A stretch of 64,000 nt of DNA from Ancylobacter amanitiformis (GTDB lineage Bacteria > Pseudomonadota > Alphaproteobacteria > Rhizobiales > Xanthobacteraceae): the NCBI RefSeq assembly GCF_030814815.1, contig NZ_JAUSVR010000001.1, positions 186,001-250,000 on the forward strand. The letters run 5' to 3'. Positions within the stretch are counted from its first letter, which is position 1; every line of letters starts with the position of its first letter. The notes under the pieces are model-generated. The model was given only the letters and a program-made list of their open reading frames with translations. It did no database searches and had not been told where the DNA came from. A program made the position numbers and the translations under genes. This document shows positions 45,464 through 57,532 of the stretch, piece after piece.

Positions 45464-45540
45464 CTGATGTCCTCCATCCCGGGCAGCATTGTGGCGCATC
45501 AAGGTGAACGGATCGTTGCCGTCGTCAGCCATCGGTCGCA

Positions 45541-45582
45541 AGCCGTCGGCCGAAAGCCGTCAGCCGAAAGCCGTCGGTCGGG
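45541..45582. repeat. Three 14-bp tandem repeats between murI and trmJ
   Basis: agccgtcggccgaa, agccgtcagccgaa and agccgtcggtcggg follow one another in the 124-bp spacer between the trmJ stop and the murI start. Confidence 0.75.
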
Positions 45583-45587
45583 CGCCA

Positions 45588-46457
45588 TCAGCCCTCGGCG
45601 TCGCCCTCCCCGTCCCCGGCCGGCTCGGCGGGTTGGCTGGTCGCCTTCCTGGCGGGCTTCATGCCCAGCCGGGCCGCGGTGCGCGCCTCGCGCGTCTGCC
45701 GCCCCTCCACCAGCGCGGTGATGATCCCATGCAGCGTGGCGACATCCTGCCGGGTCAGCCCGACCCGGTGGAAGATGTTGCGGATGTTGCGGATGGTGAC
45801 CGGCTTCTTCTGTTCGGACCGGAAGAACAGCGCCGTGTCGAGCTCGTGCTCCAGATGGTCGAAAAACGCCAGCAGGTCCTGCTTGTCGGCGAGCGGGTAG
45901 CGATCCGGCTGCTGGAAGGGCAGCGCCCCGCCAGAGGTGAGCTTGAACCACTCATAGCCGACCACCGCCACCGCCATGCCCAGGTTGAGCGAGGCAAAGG
46001 CCGGGTTTACCGGCAAGGTGAGGATCACGTCGGCGAGCGAAACCTCCTCGGTATAGAGGCCGGTGCGCTCGCGCCCGAACAGCAGCCCCACGGTCTCGCC
46101 GGCGGCGGTGCGCGCGACCGCCTCGACCGCCACCGCATCCGCCCCCAGCACCGATTTCTGCATGCCGCGCTCGCGCGCCGTCGCGGCGACGATGAAGTTG
46201 AGGTCCGCCACCGCCGAGCGCAGATCCGGGAACACCTGCGCGCCCTCCAGAATGCGATCGGCACCGGAGGCGAAGGTCACGGCCTTCGGGTTCGGCCAGC
46301 CCTCGCGCGGATTGACGAGGCGCAGCCGCGACAGGCCGAAATTGCCCATGGCGCGCACCGCCGAGCCGATATTCTCGCCAAGCTGCGGCTCAACGAGAAT
46401 GACGACGGGTCCGCCTTCCGGCCACGGCCGGGTCGAATCGGTGCCGGCACCGGACAT
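45588..46457 (-). CDS. trmJ: TrmJ-type tRNA/rRNA 2'-O-methyltransferase
   Basis: A 289-residue SPOUT-class SAM-dependent methyltransferase; TrmJ modifies residue 32 of tRNA. VVILVEPQLGENIGSAVRAM with motif 1 (NIGSAVRAMGNFG), LLFGRERTGL and LPVNPAFASLNLGMAVAV form the knot with the SAM site. A C-terminal helical extension and a charged tail follow, as in TrmJ. Start at 46457; longer frame open to 46532. Confidence 0.9.
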   Translation of the reverse strand: MSGAGTDSTRPWPEGGPVVILVEPQLGENIGSAVRAMGNFGLSRLRLVNPREGWPNPKAVTFASGADRILEGAQVFPDLRSAVADLNFIVAATARERGMQKSVLGADAVAVEAVARTAAGETVGLLFGRERTGLYTEEVSLADVILTLPVNPAFASLNLGMAVAVVGYEWFKLTSGGALPFQQPDRYPLADKQDLLAFFDHLEHELDTALFFRSEQKKPVTIRNIRNIFHRVGLTRQDVATLHGIITALVEGRQTREARTAARLGMKPARKATSQPAEPAGDGEGDAEG

Positions 46458-46869
46458 CAGGTCCAGCTCCGGCGCATGGGGACGAGAGGGATAAGCGCGC
46501 ACATGCAGCCGTCCTAAACGAAGTCCCGGCAAAACTGAACGGGCTTCGCGCAGGAACGCCGCGTCGCCGCGACGAATGGCTCACCCGTCGCCGCGCGCCC
46601 TTTCCGGCGGCGCGCCCCGCGCCGGTCCTCGCGGCACCATGCGCGGAACATTCCATCCGCCGTCCACCACCCGCCGCGCCCCTTCAATCGCGCCGTTTCC
46701 GCGCCGTTTCCGCGCCCTTCCCGCCCCGTTTGCGACAATCGAGCAAAAGTCGACGCGGGAACGGCTTTCGCTTGCCGTTGCGGCGCGGTATCACGCCTTT
46801 ACCGGCGCCCGCCGCGCGGACGGACGTCGAGGCCCCATTACGATCTGCATCCGCGCGAGGTGGAACCCC

Positions 46870-48081
46870 ATGGCGAAAATCAAGGTCGCGAATCCCGTCG
46901 TCGAACTCGACGGCGACGAGATGACGCGCATCATCTGGCAGTACATCAAGGACAAGCTGATCCATCCCTATCTTGATGTGGATCTCGAATATTACGATCT
47001 CAGCATCGAGAACCGCGACGCGACCGACGACCAGGTCACGATCGACGCCGCCGAAGCGATCAAGCGGGTCGGCGTCGGCGTGAAATGCGCCACCATCACG
47101 GCCGACGAAGGGCGCGTGAAGGAGTTCGGCCTCAAGAAGATGTGGCGCTCGCCCAATGGCACGATCCGCAACATCCTCGGCGGCGTGATCTTCCGCGAGC
47201 CGATCATCGCCAAGAACGTGCCGCGCCTCGTGCCCGGCTGGACGCAGCCCATCATCGTCGGCCGCCATGCCTTCGGCGACCAGTACCGCGCCACCGACTT
47301 CAAGGTGCCCGGCAAGGGCAAGCTGACCATCAAGTTCGTCGGCGAGGACGGCACCACGATCGAGCACGATGTCTACGACTTCCCGGGTTCGGGTGTCGCC
47401 ATGGCGATGTACAATATCGATGAATCCATCATCGAATTCGCCCGCGCCTCGCTCAACTATGGCCTGATGCGGAACTACCCGGTCTATCTCTCCACCAAGA
47501 ACACGATCCTCAAGCAGTATGATGGCCGGTTCAAGGAGATATTCCAGAACATCTACGAGACCGAATTCAAGGCCGAATTCGAGAAGCGGAAGATCTGGTA
47601 CGAGCACCGCCTGATCGACGACATGGTCGCTTCCGCGCTGAAATGGTCCGGCGGCTATGTCTGGGCCTGCAAGAACTATGACGGCGACGTGCAGTCCGAC
47701 ATCGTGGCGCAGGGCTTCGGCTCGCTGGGCCTCATGACCTCCGTGCTGATGACGCCGGACGGCAAGACCGTCGAAGCCGAAGCGGCGCATGGCACCGTCA
47801 CCCGCCACTACCGCGAGCACCAGAAGGGCAAGGAGACCTCGACCAACTCCATCGCCTCGATCTTTGCCTGGACCCGCGGTCTCGCCCATCGCGCCAAGCT
47901 CGACGACAATGCCGCCCTCGCCAATTTCGCGCTCACGCTGGAGAAGGTGTGCGTGGACACGGTCGAGAGCGGCTATATGACCAAGGATCTCGCGCTGCTG
48001 GTCGGCGCCGACCAGAAGTGGCTGTCCACCACCGGGTTCCTCGACAAGATCTCCGAGAACCTGCAGAAGGCGCTGGCCTGA
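46870..48081 (+). CDS. icd: NADP-dependent isocitrate dehydrogenase
   Basis: A 403-residue homodimeric enzyme of the TCA cycle, of the eukaryote-like type II class. [20 protein letters not shown] binds substrate; [20 protein letters not shown] contains metal-site residues; [14 protein letters not shown] and [16 protein letters not shown] hold NADP. GAGGTGG precedes the ATG. Ended by a terminator at 48093. Confidence 0.97.
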   Translation: MAKIKVANPVVELDGDEMTRIIWQYIKDKLIHPYLDVDLEYYDLSIENRDATDDQVTIDAAEAIKRVGVGVKCATITADEGRVKEFGLKKMWRSPNGTIRNILGGVIFREPIIAKNVPRLVPGWTQPIIVGRHAFGDQYRATDFKVPGKGKLTIKFVGEDGTTIEHDVYDFPGSGVAMAMYNIDESIIEFARASLNYGLMRNYPVYLSTKNTILKQYDGRFKEIFQNIYETEFKAEFEKRKIWYEHRLIDDMVASALKWSGGYVWACKNYDGDVQSDIVAQGFGSLGLMTSVLMTPDGKTVEAEAAHGTVTRHYREHQKGKETSTNSIASIFAWTRGLAHRAKLDDNAALANFALTLEKVCVDTVESGYMTKDLALLVGADQKWLSTTGFLDKISENLQKALA

Positions 48082-48092
48082 GGGCCGGCAGG

Positions 48093-48125
48093 ACCGGGGC
48101 GCGGCGCACCCGCGCTCCGGTTTTA
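48093..48125 (+). terminator. Terminator after icd
   Basis: A 12-bp stem with one G:T pair (accggggcgcgg / ccgcgctccggt) and a short loop, followed by four T and then A. Confidence 0.8.
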
Positions 48126-48195
48126 GCTCGGGTTCGCGGCGTGGTTCGCCGATGCTCGCGCTGTTGTCCCATTCCCTGCGCGGCACACCTGCGCG

Positions 48196-48225
48196 CCGGG
48201 ATTATCCGCGCCGGGATTATCCGCG
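48196..48225. repeat. Two perfect 15-bp tandem repeats
   Basis: ccgggattatccgcg occurs twice without a spacer. Same unit length as other tandem repeats in this window. Confidence 0.85.
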
Positions 48226-48453
48226 CGGTGCGGGCGCGCCGGCAGGCGCCCGGTTCCCCGCTCCCTGCGCGCATTCGCGCGCATCAGCCTCAGGGCATCG
48301 CGGGCCGTTCTCGGGCATCGGCGTCTCCGGAGAGCAACGCCTCACGGGCTTTCGCCGCCTGCGCCCGGCCCGGCCGGAGATACCCGACAGCCTTCGATGC
48401 CTGCGCCATCGCCGATCCAACCGAAAGCGCGCGCCCATACGGCGCGCGCCCGC

Positions 48454-49701
48454 TCAACTGTCCTGATCGTCCCTGGGCAGCATTTCCTCGGCAACGATAT
48501 CGGACCGGCGGCGGATCGGCTGTGCCGTTTCGGCATCCCGGGCCATGGCGAGAATGCGCTCGCCCACTTCCGGATGACGGCGGATCACGTCGGCAACGTC
48601 ATCGGCATCCAGCATGAGCAGCATGGAGCGGCTGCGCGCCCGCGCCGTGGCCGCCCGTCGCGCCGTATGAAGCAGCGCCCGCTCGCCGAAGAACTGCCCT
48701 TCCGTCAACACGACGGTACTGTCGGGAAATTCCAGCGCCACCTCGCCCGAGGCGATGAAATACATCGAGCGCGCCTCCTCGCCGCGCCGCACGATGATCT
48801 CGCCAGGCTGGGCCGTATGGGCCGACAGGATCTTGTGAATCTCCCCGATGCCCTTGGCGTCGAGGTCCGCGAACAGCGGCACGCGCGCCACCATGCCCCA
48901 GGTGATGATGAAGTCGCGACGCTTGATCACATCCGCGAAAGCCGTGGCGATGATGCCGACTGGCAGCGCGATCATGATGATGCCGGTGATCATGGTCAGC
49001 CCCGCGATCATCCTTCCCGCCACCGTCTTCGGGAAGACATCTCCATAGCCGACCGTCGTCACCGTCGTCATCGCCCACCACATGGCGGCGGGAATCGACC
49101 CCAGGCTGTCGGGCTGAACCTGACCTTCCACCAGATACATGGCGGTCGCCGAAATCAGCACCGCCGCCGACAGAAGCCAGAAACAGGCCAGCAGCGACTG
49201 CCGCTCGCCGTGCAGCACCTCCAGCAGCGACTGCATGCCCGGCGAGTAGCGCGCCAGCTTCACGAAACGCAGCAGGCGCAGCACGGCCAGCGTGCGCAGG
49301 TTGAGGCCCAGCGAGGCCGACAGCAGGAAGGGCAGCCACGCCACCAGATCGACCAATGCGGCCGGCGTCCGAATGTGGCGCAGCCGCGCGCCTGTCGCCG
49401 ACATGCCGCGATAGCGCGGATCCTCGGGAGCCACCCACACCCGCAGCCCGTATTCGAGCGCGAAGATGGCAAGCGAAAAGATCTCGAAAGCCCGAAACAG
49501 CACCTGATCGCGCAAGGACAGGCTCGGCACCGTCTCCAGCACGGCGGCAACCACGTTCACGACAATGAGCACGATCAGCGCCCGATTGACCCGCTCCGCG
49601 AGCCTGTCGTGAAGCGAATCGCGCTCGAGTACCTCATAGCAGCGTCGACGCTGCGCCCGCCGCCAGGACACCGACAGCCAGCCTTCGTTTTTCGCCGCCA
49701 T
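48454..49701 (-). CDS. Cyclic nucleotide-gated potassium channel, MloK1-like
   Basis: A 415-residue inner-membrane channel. Six membrane segments are visible in about residues 40-275; segment S4 has TLAVLRLLRFVKLARY with positive charges, and the pore helix ends in the selectivity filter TTVGYGD. A cyclic nucleotide-binding domain occupies about 290-390, with PGEIIVRRGEEARSMYFIAS and the phosphate-binding cassette FFGERALLHTARRAATARAR (Glu and Arg for cAMP present). No C-linker, as in MloK1 of Mesorhizobium. Start 49701 follows GGGAGAGACC. It may connect cAMP levels to K+ flux or turgor. Confidence 0.92.
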   Translation of the reverse strand: MAAKNEGWLSVSWRRAQRRRCYEVLERDSLHDRLAERVNRALIVLIVVNVVAAVLETVPSLSLRDQVLFRAFEIFSLAIFALEYGLRVWVAPEDPRYRGMSATGARLRHIRTPAALVDLVAWLPFLLSASLGLNLRTLAVLRLLRFVKLARYSPGMQSLLEVLHGERQSLLACFWLLSAAVLISATAMYLVEGQVQPDSLGSIPAAMWWAMTTVTTVGYGDVFPKTVAGRMIAGLTMITGIIMIALPVGIIATAFADVIKRRDFIITWGMVARVPLFADLDAKGIGEIHKILSAHTAQPGEIIVRRGEEARSMYFIASGEVALEFPDSTVVLTEGQFFGERALLHTARRAATARARSRSMLLMLDADDVADVIRRHPEVGERILAMARDAETAQPIRRRSDIVAEEMLPRDDQDS

Positions 49702-49738
49702 GCCGGTCTCTCCCGCCGCCGGCATTCCGCCGGCACGC

Positions 49739-52390
<2,652 letters not shown>

Positions 52391-52560
52391 CGAAACAGGT
52401 CCGTCGAATTCACCAGGTAACCGGCGCGGTGCAGCCGCCGGCCCACGCCTCGCGGCGCGCGAGCACGGTTCTAACGACGCTCCAAGGGCTTGTCCAGAAA
52501 CGCACGGGCCACCCGAGGCGACCTGTCGAAAACAGGGCCGGCGCCCTTCGGCCGCGTCCC

Positions 52561-52581
52561 GGGCGGGCAGATCGCCCGCCC
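52561..52581. terminator. Hairpin between recA and alaS
   Basis: Perfect 8-bp stem (gggcgggc / gcccgccc) with a 5-base loop and no T-run. It may slow or stop recA transcription but is a weak candidate. Confidence 0.4.
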
Positions 52582-52642
52582 CCGTCACCTAAACGGGCCG
52601 CACCGCCGCACCCGGCCATGGCCGGTCGCGCAAAGGTTCGTC

Positions 52643-53725
52643 TCAGCCTTCGGCCTCGCCGCCACCATCTTCATCGGTAGGACCGGCAAGGATCTGTTCC
52701 GCGATGAGGCCGGCATTCTGGCGGATCGCCGATTCGATGCGCGCCGCGAGATCCGGATTCTGACGGAGGAAGGCCTTGGCGTTCTCGCGACCCTGGCCAA
52801 GCCGCTGACTGTCATGGGAGAACCACGCACCCGACTTGTCCACCACCCCGGCCTTGACGCCGAGATCGAGCAATTCGCCCATCTTCGACACGCCCTCGCC
52901 ATACATGATGTCGAACTCGACCTGCTTGAAGGGCGGCGCCAGCTTGTTCTTGACCACCTTCACGCGGGTCTGGTTGCCCACCACTTCCTCGCGCTCCTTG
53001 ATCGAGCCGATGCGGCGGATGTCGAGGCGGACCGAGGCGTAGAATTTCAGCGCGTTGCCGCCCGTGGTAGTCTCCGGGCTGCCATACATCACTCCGATCT
53101 TCATGCGGATCTGGTTGATGAAGATGACCATGGTGTGCGAGCGATTGATGGAGGCCGTCAGCTTGCGCAGAGCCTGGCTCATCAGCCGCGCCTGCATGCC
53201 GGGCTGGTTGTCGCCCATCTCGCCGTCGAGTTCGGCACGCGGGGTCAGCGCCGCAACCGAATCGACCACCAGTACATCCACCGCGCCCGAGCGCACCAGC
53301 GTGTCGGCAATCTCCAGCGCCTGCTCGCCGGCATCCGGCTGGGAGATCAGCAGATTGTCGAGGTCGACGCCCAGCTTGCGGGCATAGATCGGGTCGAGCG
53401 CATGCTCGGCGTCGATGAAGGCGCAGACGCCGCCCTTTTTCTGGGCTTCCGCGATCGTATGCAGCGCCAGCGTGGTCTTGCCCGACGATTCCGGACCAAA
53501 AATTTCGACGACGCGGCCGCGCGGCAGGCCGCCAATGCCGAGCGCGATGTCAAGACCGAGCGATCCGGTGGAGACCGTCTCGATCTCCATGATCTTGTCG
53601 TTCTTGCCAAGGCGCATGATCGAGCCCTTGCCAAAATGGCGCTCGATCTGGGTGAGAGCGGCGTCCAGCGCCTTGGTCTTGTCCATGGAAGATCCTTCGA
53701 CGAGTCGCAACGTCGCCTGAGTCAT
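52643..53725 (-). CDS. recA: Recombinase RecA
   Basis: A 360-residue ATPase for homologous recombination and SOS induction. Walker [10 protein letters not shown], Walker [12 protein letters not shown]1 and L2 regions with [19 protein letters not shown] and [20 protein letters not shown] are intact; the C-terminus is acidic ([11 protein letters not shown]). Start [20 protein letters not shown] is the alphaproteobacterial form with GGGAGC upstream. A LexA box lies about 80 bases upstream of the start codon. Confidence 0.98.
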   Translation of the reverse strand: MTQATLRLVEGSSMDKTKALDAALTQIERHFGKGSIMRLGKNDKIMEIETVSTGSLGLDIALGIGGLPRGRVVEIFGPESSGKTTLALHTIAEAQKKGGVCAFIDAEHALDPIYARKLGVDLDNLLISQPDAGEQALEIADTLVRSGAVDVLVVDSVAALTPRAELDGEMGDNQPGMQARLMSQALRKLTASINRSHTMVIFINQIRMKIGVMYGSPETTTGGNALKFYASVRLDIRRIGSIKEREEVVGNQTRVKVVKNKLAPPFKQVEFDIMYGEGVSKMGELLDLGVKAGVVDKSGAWFSHDSQRLGQGRENAKAFLRQNPDLAARIESAIRQNAGLIAEQILAGPTDEDGGGEAEG

Positions 53726-54101
53726 TGCCGCGCTCCCGGTTGCATGCAAGTGGTTAATGAATCTTCGCCTGATCCTGCCCGCAACGTACTCGTTTTGTTC
53801 GACGTTCGCAATATGTTCTTCCGGTTCTTACGATACGTCAGAGCCGATTATGACGCCGACATCGCTTTTTTCGTGCCCGCGGCTGGCGCCGGCTCACGGC
53901 ACGCGGCGCAGACTCGGCAAGCGGACAGGAACGGCCCCGCCGCGCCCGGTCGACAGGAACCGCCGTCCAAGCCCGCTCCGACATGAGAGGCCGGCGATTG
54001 TATCGTCTCACCGGTTCCTGCTATGTTTCGCGCCGGTCGGTCGAGACAATTCGTATCGCCGAGCTTGCCCCGCGGGGAAGGTGACGTACCCCCGGCCGCC
54101 A
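53726..54101 (-). other. recA upstream region
   Basis: 376 bases without a gene between recA and a small hypothetical gene on the same strand. It contains the SOS box and an AT-richer section near 53790-53850, where the recA promoter should lie. No other structure is evident. Confidence 0.6.
53804..53818 (-). promoter_or_regulatory. LexA (SOS) box of recA
   Basis: GTTCGCAATATGTTC fits the alphaproteobacterial consensus GTTC-N7-GTTC exactly. It lies 79 bases before the recA start codon. Two further GTTC tetramers flank it (53797 and 53824), but with other spacings. Confidence 0.88.
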
Positions 54102-54317
54102 TTATTTCCTTTTGATCAGCAACGCGTTGTCTTGCCGCCATATATCGGCGAGGCGGCCGCCCGGCCCGCGAACCGCCGCCGTGGCCCGCTCCATCTCGGC
54201 GACGAGCGCGAGCAGCGACTCGCCATCCGCCATCCCACAGAGATCCGCGAGATATCGGTCACCCCGGTTCAGCTCGGTGATCCGATCCAGTAGCGCGCGG
54301 CGTTCGTCGTCGGTCAT
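54102..54317 (-). CDS. Small hypothetical protein
   Basis: A 71-residue soluble protein, likely two helices: DDERRALLDRITELNRGDRY then GESLLALVAEMERATAAV, with a basic end LLIKRK. AGGAG is well placed before the ATG. I do not recognise the family. It lies in the 5' region of recA on the same strand and need not be related. Confidence 0.55.
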   Translation of the reverse strand: MTDDERRALLDRITELNRGDRYLADLCGMADGESLLALVAEMERATAAVRGPGGRLADIWRQDNALLIKRK

Positions 54318-54415
54318 GGCTGGCTCCTTTTCGCGACACTATCACAAGCCTCCGACATCAAACGCCGGCGTCCGGGCGACGTCACGTTCGCGCCCGGGCC
54401 CCTGCCCGCCCGGCC

Positions 54416-55183
54416 TCACGCCAGCATGCGAATGCCGCCGCAGACCGATAGCGACTGGCCGGAAATGAGCCGGCCATGCTCGGAGGCGAGGAACAGGATC
54501 TGGTCGGAAATGGCCTCCGGCGGCACGTATTCCTTGATCGAGGTGTACTGGAAGGCCTGGGCCTCGACCTCGCCGAAGGACAGGCCCTTCTGCTGCGCCT
54601 TGGCCTCCAGCACGCGCCGCTGCCGGTCGCCGGCCACCAGCCCCGGCATGATCGTGTTGACGCGGATGCCGTAATCGCCGAGTTCGATGGCCAGCGATTG
54701 GGTCAGTCCCACCACACCCCATTTGGCGGCGGCATAGGGCGTGCGCATGCCGAAGCCGAGGCGGCCGGCCACCGAGGACAGGTTGGCGATCGAGGGATTG
54801 GCGCTTGCGCGCAGCGCCGCGACCGAGCGGGAAACCGCCAGGAACTGGCTGGTGAGCACGATGTCGATGGTGCGGCGCCAGTCGGCGGGGTGAATATCCT
54901 CCACCCGCCCGGTCGGCCCGGCAATGCCGGCATTGTTGACGAGGCAGTCCAGCCCGCCGAGCGCCTCGATGGCCCGGTCGATGAAGGCGGTGAAGTTCGT
55001 CTCGTCGGCAACATCCACCGTCTCGGCGTGCACGCCGGGGGGAAGAGTGGCCAGCGCCGTCTCGTCGATGTCGCAGGTCGCGACACGGGCCCCCTCCTTC
55101 AGAAACCCCTCAATGATGGCCCGTCCGATGCCGGCCGCGCCCGCCGTCACGATGACCTTGGCGCCCGTCAGTCCTAGATCCAT
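54416..55183 (-). CDS. Short-chain dehydrogenase/reductase
   Basis: A 255-residue NAD(P)-dependent oxidoreductase. The cofactor loop is TAGAAGIGRA (TGxxxGxG variant); NNAG is present as LVNNAGIAG, the catalytic serine is in IANLSSVAG and the Tyr/Lys pair in YAAAKWG. Asp in TCDIDET after strand 2 favours NAD over NADP. The C-terminal IRVNTIMPGLVAGDRQRR is typical. Substrate unknown; the neighbourhood (lactonase, sugar transporter) suggests a sugar dehydrogenase giving a lactone, but other alcohol substrates are possible. Last gene of a probable three-gene operon. Confidence 0.88.
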   Translation of the reverse strand: MDLGLTGAKVIVTAGAAGIGRAIIEGFLKEGARVATCDIDETALATLPPGVHAETVDVADETNFTAFIDRAIEALGGLDCLVNNAGIAGPTGRVEDIHPADWRRTIDIVLTSQFLAVSRSVAALRASANPSIANLSSVAGRLGFGMRTPYAAAKWGVVGLTQSLAIELGDYGIRVNTIMPGLVAGDRQRRVLEAKAQQKGLSFGEVEAQAFQYTSIKEYVPPEAISDQILFLASEHGRLISGQSLSVCGGIRMLA

Positions 55184-55248
55184 GTCGCCCACTCCCTGAG
55201 TTCTTCCGCCGGCGCGCCGGGAATCCCCGGCGGCCGACACGTGTTCGT

Positions 55249-56286
55249 TCACAGCAGAAGTTCGTCGTGGCCGAGGCTGGCGATCAGCGCCGCGACCTCG
55301 ATGGCGGGAACGTCGGCCGGCGTGGCATGGCGCCATTTCGGCTGGCGGTCCTTGTCGATGATCTGGGCGCGAACGCCCTCCATGAAGTCGGTGAGGCCCG
55401 GCAGCACCGATCGCCAGGTGACGCGGAACTCCCGCGTCAGCGCGCTGCGCAGGTCCGCCATGGCCGGCAGGCTGCGCAGCAGCACCAGCGTGCAGGCCAT
55501 GGCCAGCGGCGAGTTGCGACCCATCGCCTCCGCGCCTTCGCGCGCCCAGCGCGCGTCGCTCGCCTGCTGGGCGGCCAGGATCGCGGGAACGTCCGGGCCG
55601 GCAAACGCCTGCTCGATCTCAGCCCCCGCCGCATGGAGCGGGCTGTCGGGAGCCGGCACGGCGGCGGCGGCGATCAGCCCGGCATCGCCGGTGGCCGCCA
55701 GAACGGCGGCGAGCGCCTCCCATGCCCGCTCAGGCACGAGACAATCGGCGAAGCCGGTGCGGATGGCATCGCCCGGCCCCATCCGCAGGCCGGTGAGCCC
55801 GAGATATTCGCCCAGCCGATGCGGCGCCCGAGACAGCAGCCGCGTGCCGCCGACATCGGGAATGAGGCCGATGCCCACTTCCGGCATCGCCAGCCGCGTC
55901 GTCTCGCCGACGATGCGATGGGAGACGTGGCAGCCGAGGCCGACCCCGCCGCCCAGCACGATGCCCTGCAGGAAGGCGACGACCGGCTTGGGATATTCCG
56001 CCAGCGCGACATTCATCCGGTATTCGTCGCGCCAGAAGGCGTGGCCCACACTCGCATCGCCCGCCGCGGCGGCCCGGCAGATGCGCGCCACGTCGCCGCC
56101 GGCGCAGAAGGCCCGCTCGCCCTGCCCGTCGATGATCACAAGGCGAACGGCGTCATCCGCGCGCCACGCCTCCAGCGCCGCGGCGATCGTCCGGCACATG
56201 TCGTGGGTCAGCGCGTTCAGGGCCTCCGGCCGCGCCAGCGTGATACGCCCGGCCTTCCCGTCCGTGCGGATCAGCACATGCGACAT
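55249..56286 (-). CDS. Enoyl-CoA hydratase/3-hydroxyisobutyryl-CoA hydrolase-like protein
   Basis: A 345-residue crotonase-fold enzyme of the HIBCH type. ERAFCAGGDVARI builds the CoA oxyanion hole, GIVLGGGVGLGCHVSHRIVG the second, and MPEVGIGLIPDVGGTRLLSR carries the catalytic Glu/Asp. The extended C-terminal helical part and its length fit HIBCH (hydrolysis of 3-hydroxyacyl-CoAs) rather than simple hydratases. Valine degradation is the usual role, but no other valine gene is here; it could hydrolyse another short hydroxyacyl-CoA. GAGG precedes the ATG; 65 bases to the SDR. Confidence 0.88.
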   Translation of the reverse strand: MSHVLIRTDGKAGRITLARPEALNALTHDMCRTIAAALEAWRADDAVRLVIIDGQGERAFCAGGDVARICRAAAAGDASVGHAFWRDEYRMNVALAEYPKPVVAFLQGIVLGGGVGLGCHVSHRIVGETTRLAMPEVGIGLIPDVGGTRLLSRAPHRLGEYLGLTGLRMGPGDAIRTGFADCLVPERAWEALAAVLAATGDAGLIAAAAVPAPDSPLHAAGAEIEQAFAGPDVPAILAAQQASDARWAREGAEAMGRNSPLAMACTLVLLRSLPAMADLRSALTREFRVTWRSVLPGLTDFMEGVRAQIIDKDRQPKWRHATPADVPAIEVAALIASLGHDELLL

Positions 56287-56419
56287 GTTTTCCTCAGGAC
56301 CGGATGGGTCCGCCGGCGGACGGAGGATGGCGACGACGAGGGGGCGGCGGCTTGAAAGTGATGACCCGCCGTGAACGACGGGCGGGCGCCGCGCGACACG
56401 TGGCGGCGCCGCGCCGGGA

Positions 56420-57325
56420 TCAGCCGCCGAAGCGCGGCTCGGGCAGGCCCTTCACGCCGAGGCCATGCACCGCGAACACCCCGCCGGCATGCGCCTCGCG
56501 CTGCGGCACGCCCTTGATCGGACGCCCCATCGAGGTCACGTAGAGGATGTCGAGATCCTTGCCGCCGAACATCACCGAGGTGAGGTTGCGCACCGGAAAC
56601 TCGATTTCCCGGTCGATGCTGCCATCCGGCGCGTAGCGGATGATGCGCCCGCCGAAGACATGGGCGTTCCAGATGTAGCCTTCCGCGTCGACCGTGGAAC
56701 CGTCGAACGTGCCGGGATACTGCCGGTTCGAGGCGAAGTCGCGCCGGTTGGAGAGGCTGCCCGTCTCGATGTCGTAGTCATAGGCATACATGATGTCGTC
56801 GTAGGAATCGCAGAAGTAGAAGGTGCGGTCGTCCGGGCTCCAGCACGGCCCGTTCGAGCATTTGATGCCGCTTTCCAGCCGGGTGATCGACAGGTCCGGG
56901 TCGAGCCGGTAGAGCGCGGAATTGCGCACCGGGCGCTGGCCGCGACCGGCATCGAGGCGGTCGTGGTCGTAAGACATGTAGCCGGCAATGAAACGACCGC
57001 GGCGATCCACCTTGCCGTCATTCAGGCGGTTTTCCGGCTCGTCCGCTTCCGGGTCGCCGATATGGGTCAGGCGCTGGCTGCGGAAATCATACAGGCTGAA
57101 GCCATTGGCCAGCGCCAGAACCGCGCCGCCCGTCTCGCGCAGCGCCATGGAGCCGATATGGGTCGGCACGTAGTAGAGCTTCACGTCGGAGCCATCCTCG
57201 CGGGCACTCCAGATCTCGGACGCGGAACTGTCGATCCAGTAGAGGCGCTGCTCCTCGACATCCCAAAGCGGGCCTTCGCCCAGGTGGTTCTTGGAATCCA
57301 CCAGAAGCCGGATATCCACCATCAT
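56420..57325 (-). CDS. SMP-30/gluconolactonase-family lactonase
   Basis: A 301-residue six-bladed beta-propeller hydrolase. LGEGPLWDVEEQRLYWID starts with the metal-binding Glu, SNGPCWSPDDRTFYFCDS gives the Asn/Asp metal ligands, and FDGSTVDAEGYIWNAHVFGG the next. Members open sugar lactones such as glucono- or ribonolactone. GGGAGG lies before two consecutive ATG codons at 57325 and 57322. Divergent from the cyclase gene across a 207-base spacer that contains two palindromes. The first gene of a likely operon with the HIBCH-like and SDR genes. Confidence 0.9.
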   Translation of the reverse strand: MMVDIRLLVDSKNHLGEGPLWDVEEQRLYWIDSSASEIWSAREDGSDVKLYYVPTHIGSMALRETGGAVLALANGFSLYDFRSQRLTHIGDPEADEPENRLNDGKVDRRGRFIAGYMSYDHDRLDAGRGQRPVRNSALYRLDPDLSITRLESGIKCSNGPCWSPDDRTFYFCDSYDDIMYAYDYDIETGSLSNRRDFASNRQYPGTFDGSTVDAEGYIWNAHVFGGRIIRYAPDGSIDREIEFPVRNLTSVMFGGKDLDILYVTSMGRPIKGVPQREAHAGGVFAVHGLGVKGLPEPRFGG

Positions 57326-57404
57326 CGTTCCTCCCAGAACGTCACTGCACGGGTTTTCCCGCGTTGCCACCACCTTCGGCAAAAGCCCGGAGGCTGTCAA
57401 GATA

Positions 57405-57429
57405 TGTGATCACAGATCAATAATTGATC
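57405..57429. promoter_or_regulatory. Twin palindromic operator between SMP-30 and cyclase genes
   Basis: TGTGATCACA (57405-57414, perfect palindrome) is followed at once by GATCAATAATTGATC (57415-57429, perfect 6-bp arms). It lies in the only AT-rich part of the spacer and would suit a regulator controlling both directions, for example GntR-type. No regulator gene is in this part of the window. Confidence 0.6.
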
Positions 57430-57532
57430 GTTGACGCTCGCGCGGAGGCCATGCTTCTCTCGCGCTGCGGCTCCAAAGAGCCGCCGGAGCGGCCCGCCAA
57501 AAGGGCACGCCACAAACATCTGGGAGGAAGAT

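Larger units (their letters stand above)
48082..48453. other. Spacer between icd and the K+ channel gene
   Basis: 372 bases with no supported gene. It holds the icd terminator and two direct copies of ccgggattatccgcg (48196-48210 and 48211-48225). The remainder is GC-rich filler. Confidence 0.55.
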
